Positions 16,247 to 16,520 of a stretch of DNA of 16,520 bases are shown in pieces. Within the stretch, counting starts at the first letter, position 1. Each line of letters starts with the position of its first letter. Origin of the DNA: Saprospiraceae bacterium (GTDB lineage Bacteria > Bacteroidota > Bacteroidia > Chitinophagales > Saprospiraceae); NCBI GenBank assembly GCA_016714785.1, contig JADKCC010000006.1, positions 1 through 16,520 on the forward strand, in the 5' to 3' direction. The position numbers and the translations under genes are program-made. The notes below the pieces were generated by a model, which did no database searches, was not told the DNA's origin, and worked only from the letters and a program-made list of their open reading frames with translations.

Positions 16247-16520
16247 AACAAAATGTTTTTAATGGCACAAGGCCAAGAGGTCTGTAGCAAATATCTGTAT
16301 TGTATATTATTTACAAGAATAAGCTGATGTGTTTTAATCAGGGTTTTGTGGTCTATAATTGCTTTCACTTATTTTTTTGTTTTTAAAATAAATAGCTTAC
16401 TTTTATACAAATTATTATACAGTTTCCCCACCTTTTTAGCGTCTTTTAGATTTTTGGCTCATTATTTGCTATCTCTAAATTGCCAATAAACCCAAAGTGA
16501 TATTTTGAGATGTTTACATT
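16247..16520. other. AT-rich upstream region
   Basis: No gene seen. On the minus strand CTTG, 18 bases, then GATATTTG (about 16284-16313) is one base from the Bacteroidota -7 consensus and could be the promoter for the region downstream on that strand. Confidence 0.3.

Overview
The window reads as chromosomal DNA of a low-GC Bacteroidota bacterium. The inference rests on a promoter with TTTG, a 19-base gap and TAnnTTTG ahead of the tRNA gene, Bacteroidota-style RHS sequence, a TMTC-like TPR membrane protein next to an outer-membrane beta-barrel, and paired Hsp20 genes. Saprospiria-like lineages would fit, but no 16S gene is present to settle this. Almost every conserved gene (dprA, the TPR membrane gene, thrB, thrC, the phosphoesterase, fic) is recognisable only after joining two or more frames. 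The tRNA also lacks two anticodon-loop bases. The simplest reading is indel error in an unpolished long-read assembly, so coordinates below span the joined genes.

Layout. 1-2975, minus strand: dprA (its 3' end lies at or just beyond the window edge), preceded by a TMTC-like multi-span membrane protein with a TPR tail. 3062-3709, plus: a small outer-membrane beta-barrel protein. 3710-4405: gene-free stretch with a minus-strand terminator. 4406-5116, minus: an Hsp20 gene and, upstream of it, a miniature Hsp20 that has only the C-terminal part of the fold. 5117-5370: spacer with a repeated operator-like motif. 5370-6062, plus: gcvT lacking its N-terminal part and carrying a C13 tract. 6093-6327: promoter, tRNA-Val and terminator. 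6372-8619, plus: thrB-thrC, the last two steps of threonine synthesis, with no thrA beside them. 8699-9964, plus: membrane-anchored metallophosphoesterase.

9965-15160 is an accessory island. It holds a class II Fic gene (minus), an RHS core end fused to a ParB-like nuclease toxin, its putative immunity gene, a RelE toxin remnant, several palindromic REP-like repeats, a pair of diverged structured repeats, and a second, truncated copy of the fic region. About 1.1 kb (fic 5' half, its upstream region and two REP-like units) is present twice in direct orientation, bracketing the RHS toxin-immunity cassette. This is the most interesting part of the window: an orphan toxin tip with immunity set between direct repeats that each carry fic sequence.

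15188-16246 appears to be decayed or error-ridden minus-strand coding sequence that I could not identify. 16247-16520 looks like its upstream region.
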